Of a DNA stretch of 64,000 bases, positions 62,101 to 64,000 are shown piece after piece. A model generated the notes under the pieces. It saw only the letters and a program-made list of their open reading frames with translations. It searched no databases and was not told the DNA's origin. The DNA comes from Trichosporon coremiiforme. Taxonomy: Eukaryota; Basidiomycota; Tremellomycetes; Trichosporonales; Trichosporonaceae. The position numbers and the translations under genes are program-made. The stretch is from the NCBI GenBank assembly GCA_039545355.1, contig BCJJ01000011.1:897748-961747 (forward strand), written 5' to 3'. How positions within the stretch are numbered: position 1 is the first letter of the stretch; each line of letters begins with the position of its first letter.

Positions 62101-63060
62101 GAACGAGGACCGCGTCAAGGGCCACATCGACCTGAAGGGTCACCGCATCATCGTCGACGAGAACACGAACCCGGGCAACTACGGCTTCCGCCTGGTCGGT
62201 CCGGGCAACGAGAAGGTGCACTACTTCTCGTGGCCGGAGCGCGCGCAGATTCGCGACTGGATGAAGGCGCTCATGAAGGCGACGATTGCGCGCGACTACT
62301 CTGTCCCCGTCACGTCGTCGTGCAACATTCCGACGATCCCTCTCGCCGAGGCGCAGGCGCTGCAGCCGCGACCTCCGTCGCCGAGCGAGCGTGAGGCCGT
62401 CCAGCGCGCCAACCGCCGCGAAAACGCCAACCAGCTCACGCCCCGCGACGCATCCGTGCTTATGGCGCTCGACACAACCGGCAGCGGCAGCAAGCTCATG
62501 TCTGGCCACATGTCGCTCATGCCGTCGCGGCCGAGCCGTGACACGCGCCGTGCGTCGACCGGACGGAGCTCCAACGGCGGACGCCCGATCAGCTCCGTCG
62601 GTGCCGGCCGTCCTAACAGCACTGGTCGTCCTTCGGTAAGTCACCCAGCTGCATCTCCCGTCCGAGCTAACATCAGATTGCCTCGTACTACCCGCCGGAC
62701 GACGACCCGAACCCGCAGGCGGCCGACCTGATGCAGTGGGTGAACCGAACGCTGCCGCCGCAGTACCCGCGGGTGGCGCACTGGCCGAACTCGTTCGTGT
62801 CGGGCGAGGTCATCTTCCTGATCGTGAAGCACCTCGCCGGCTTAGAGCCCGTGCCGCCGGTTCCTGCGTCTGCGTTCAGTCCGGACCAGTCTGGCCTCGC
62901 CAACGTCGACGGCCTGTTCGCCATGATGGACATTGTCATCGACGCGGGCATCGACAGCGCCGGCGTGAGCCTGAACGACATTCGCGCCGGCGACGCGCAC
63001 GCCATCACGCAGCTGCTGCAGGGCGTGCGCGGCTGGGCCGCCCAGCGCGGATTCCCATAA
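59169..63060 (+). CDS. BOI1: BOI-type polarity protein: SH3, SAM, PH and a C-terminal CH-like domain
   Basis: Three exons: 59169-59294, 59528-62635 and 62677-63060, giving 1205 aa. Boi proteins link Cdc42 and exocyst-driven membrane fusion at growth sites. SH3 domain (about 1-60): VTAVHTFVAEHDDELEFQAG, GWWRGRNTKGEEGLFPATYI, interrupted by the first intron inside the WW motif. The long middle is disordered, with a Gln/Pro run near residues 340-380 and many Pro-Ser-Thr segments. SAM domain about 584-648: TVTDVVEWAHSRGFDQSVCD to FGKRIRIAQAINELRR. PH domain about 866-968: KTGYLKKRGERYNTWKQRFF, VLKGSHLYYLKSE, NYGFRLVGPG. The last 127 residues resemble a calponin-homology fold: LMQWVNRTLPPQYPRVAHWP, SFVSGEVIFLIVKHLAG, FAMMDIVIDAGI. 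Budding-yeast Boi1/2 lack that last domain. Domains 1-3 are clear; the CH call is moderate. Confidence 0.92.
60435..60515 (+). repeat. CAG/CCCCAGCAG coding repeat (Gln/Pro)
   Basis: Imperfect CAGCAG and CCTCAGCAG units encode a Gln-Pro run in the disordered middle of the BOI protein. Confidence 0.8.
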
Positions 63061-63496
63061 GCGCTCTCAAAAATGTGCTCAGTCAGCTCTCAAGTACCCT
63101 ACCGCTCGTATCTGTGACTTCCGCAGCGCGCCCCTCCTTCCTCTATAGTCCAACACCCTCTACCTCCAGCTCCTTATCCATTTTCTAGAAAATATAATCT
63201 ATCCACACCCCACCACAACAACCCGGGCCTCGACCCGCTTCCTGCAACGTTTTCCGTCAAAAGCCGAGACACACGCATTACGGAGAACGAGAAGGGAAGG
63301 GGAGCGAGCAGGCAAGTGAAAATCGGCATTTCGTATAGCATCTTTTTATCTCTTTCTTCTTAACCTTTCCACTTAGTATCTTAACCTTTTCTTTTGGCAG
63401 TGTGACATGATGAATTGGGAGGTGATCTCGTACTCTGGCCGCAGCGCCGCAGAGTGAGCGAAGCGAGCGCCGCGGCAGCTCATGGGCGGCGTAGGC

Positions 63497-63637
63497 AGAG
63501 CAAGGGAGGCGGCGAGCTGGAAGTGAGGAGCTGGTAACCAGAAGACCGTGAAGCGGACGTATGAACAGAGCAAGGGAGGCGGCGAGCTGGAAGTGAGGAG
63601 TTAGTAACCAGAAAGACCGTGAGGCGGACGTATGAAC
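63497..63637. repeat. 70-bp tandem duplication
   Basis: Two adjacent copies, 63497-63566 and 63567-63637, differ at only four or so positions (for example CTGG versus TTAG, one extra A, and GAAGC versus GAGGC). It is a recent tandem duplication in non-coding DNA. Confidence 0.9.
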
Positions 63638-63982
63638 TTGGGAGTGTTGACAGAAGGGAGATAGGGAGGCGGCCGGTGAACGCGGTGAAGGCGCCGCAGT
63701 CAGAGGCTACATGAGGAGCGCAGGAGCAATGAAGGAGGCGACATTGGCAGCCGCGGGACAGGCGAAAGGTGGCGCCGCAGTCGCCACCGTAGCGCGTAGC
63801 GCGTAGCGCGTGCAGCGCCGCAGTCGTCATACGACCAGTTTCGACGTCTGTGCGTGCTGGCTTTTGCACCCATGTCAACCGATTCTGGCTTATGGCTTAA
63901 GTAGTTGCTCCCATACTGGGCCAGGATCAAGGCCATGTGGCGAGCATGGTGAGCGGGTGCGGCAGGAGCTCAGATTAGACCA

Positions 63983-64000
63983 CGGGGGGGGGGGGGGGGG
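63983..64000. repeat. Terminal poly-G run
   Basis: About 18 G residues end the sequence. A homopolymer exactly at the end suggests a contig end or sequencing artefact rather than biology. Confidence 0.6.

Larger units (their letters stand above)
63061..64000. other. BOI 3' region and non-coding end of the window
   Basis: The first 130 bp are the BOI 3' UTR. No gene is supported. A 70-bp direct repeat and short GCGTAGC repeats (63790-63815) lie here, and the window ends in a run of G. Confidence 0.55.

Noticed and set aside
60953..62644. 563-codon minus-strand open frame opposite BOI
   Set aside because: Antisense frame across the SAM and PH coding region with no family resemblance.
63983..64000. 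Poly-G end as a telomere or G-quadruplex element
   Set aside because: It is a plain homopolymer at the sequence end with no telomeric repeat unit, more like an assembly artefact.

Overview
The window looks like a chromosome piece from a GC-rich basidiomycete yeast, most likely a tremellomycete and possibly from the Trichosporonales. The reasons are genes split by very short introns (often 33-60 nt) with a near-invariant branch site (GCTGAC or GCTAAC) a few bases before CAG, strong C/G third-position bias, and gene content typical of fungi (YTP1 family, WSC/GH71 mutanase, MUB1, RHO1, BOI, a cellular RNA-dependent RNA polymerase). Species placement is inference. All gene models were spliced by eye; exon phases were checked and close in every complete model.

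Layout: a Q/N-rich protein gene runs off the left edge (minus, to 838). RPN8 (2101-3440, +), a small mitochondrial-type protein (5542-5890, +) and a TMEM242-like membrane protein (6420-7426, -) follow. UTP22 (7713-11394, +) converges on an MFS transporter (11480-13131, -). From about 14.4 to 17.0 kb lies a non-coding array of diverged repeats packed with splice-like signals, ending next to UTP25 (17078-19172, -). Then come MUB1 (19740-22756, -), PRP17 (23369-25250, -) divergent from a nitronate monooxygenase (25626-26880, +), and a YTP1-family membrane protein (27726-30480, -). A 4.3 kb stretch without recognisable genes precedes HSP78 (34821-37391, -) and a secreted WSC-WSC-GH71 alpha-1,3-glucanase (38266-40810, -). 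The right third holds the RNA-dependent RNA polymerase (43248-47237, +, 16 exons including a 5-nt microexon), RHO1 (49228-50552, +), VPS9 (51593-54811, +), a GMPPA-type guanylyltransferase (55050-56981, -) and a BOI-type SH3-SAM-PH protein with an added C-terminal CH-like domain (59169-63060, +).

Functional themes: two small-subunit processome factors (UTP22, UTP25) flank the array. Cell-wall and polarity functions recur (RHO1, BOI, GMPPA, mutanase). Proteasome biology appears twice (RPN8, MUB1). The RNA-dependent RNA polymerase indicates a working or recently working RNAi system.

The most unusual stretch is 14.4-17.0 kb: about 30 copies of the branch-site-plus-acceptor motif, alternating in many places with GTRAG donors, on a background of roughly 200-bp diverged tandem repeats and with no supportable protein. 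It may be a serially spliced long non-coding RNA or a reservoir of cryptic splice sites.
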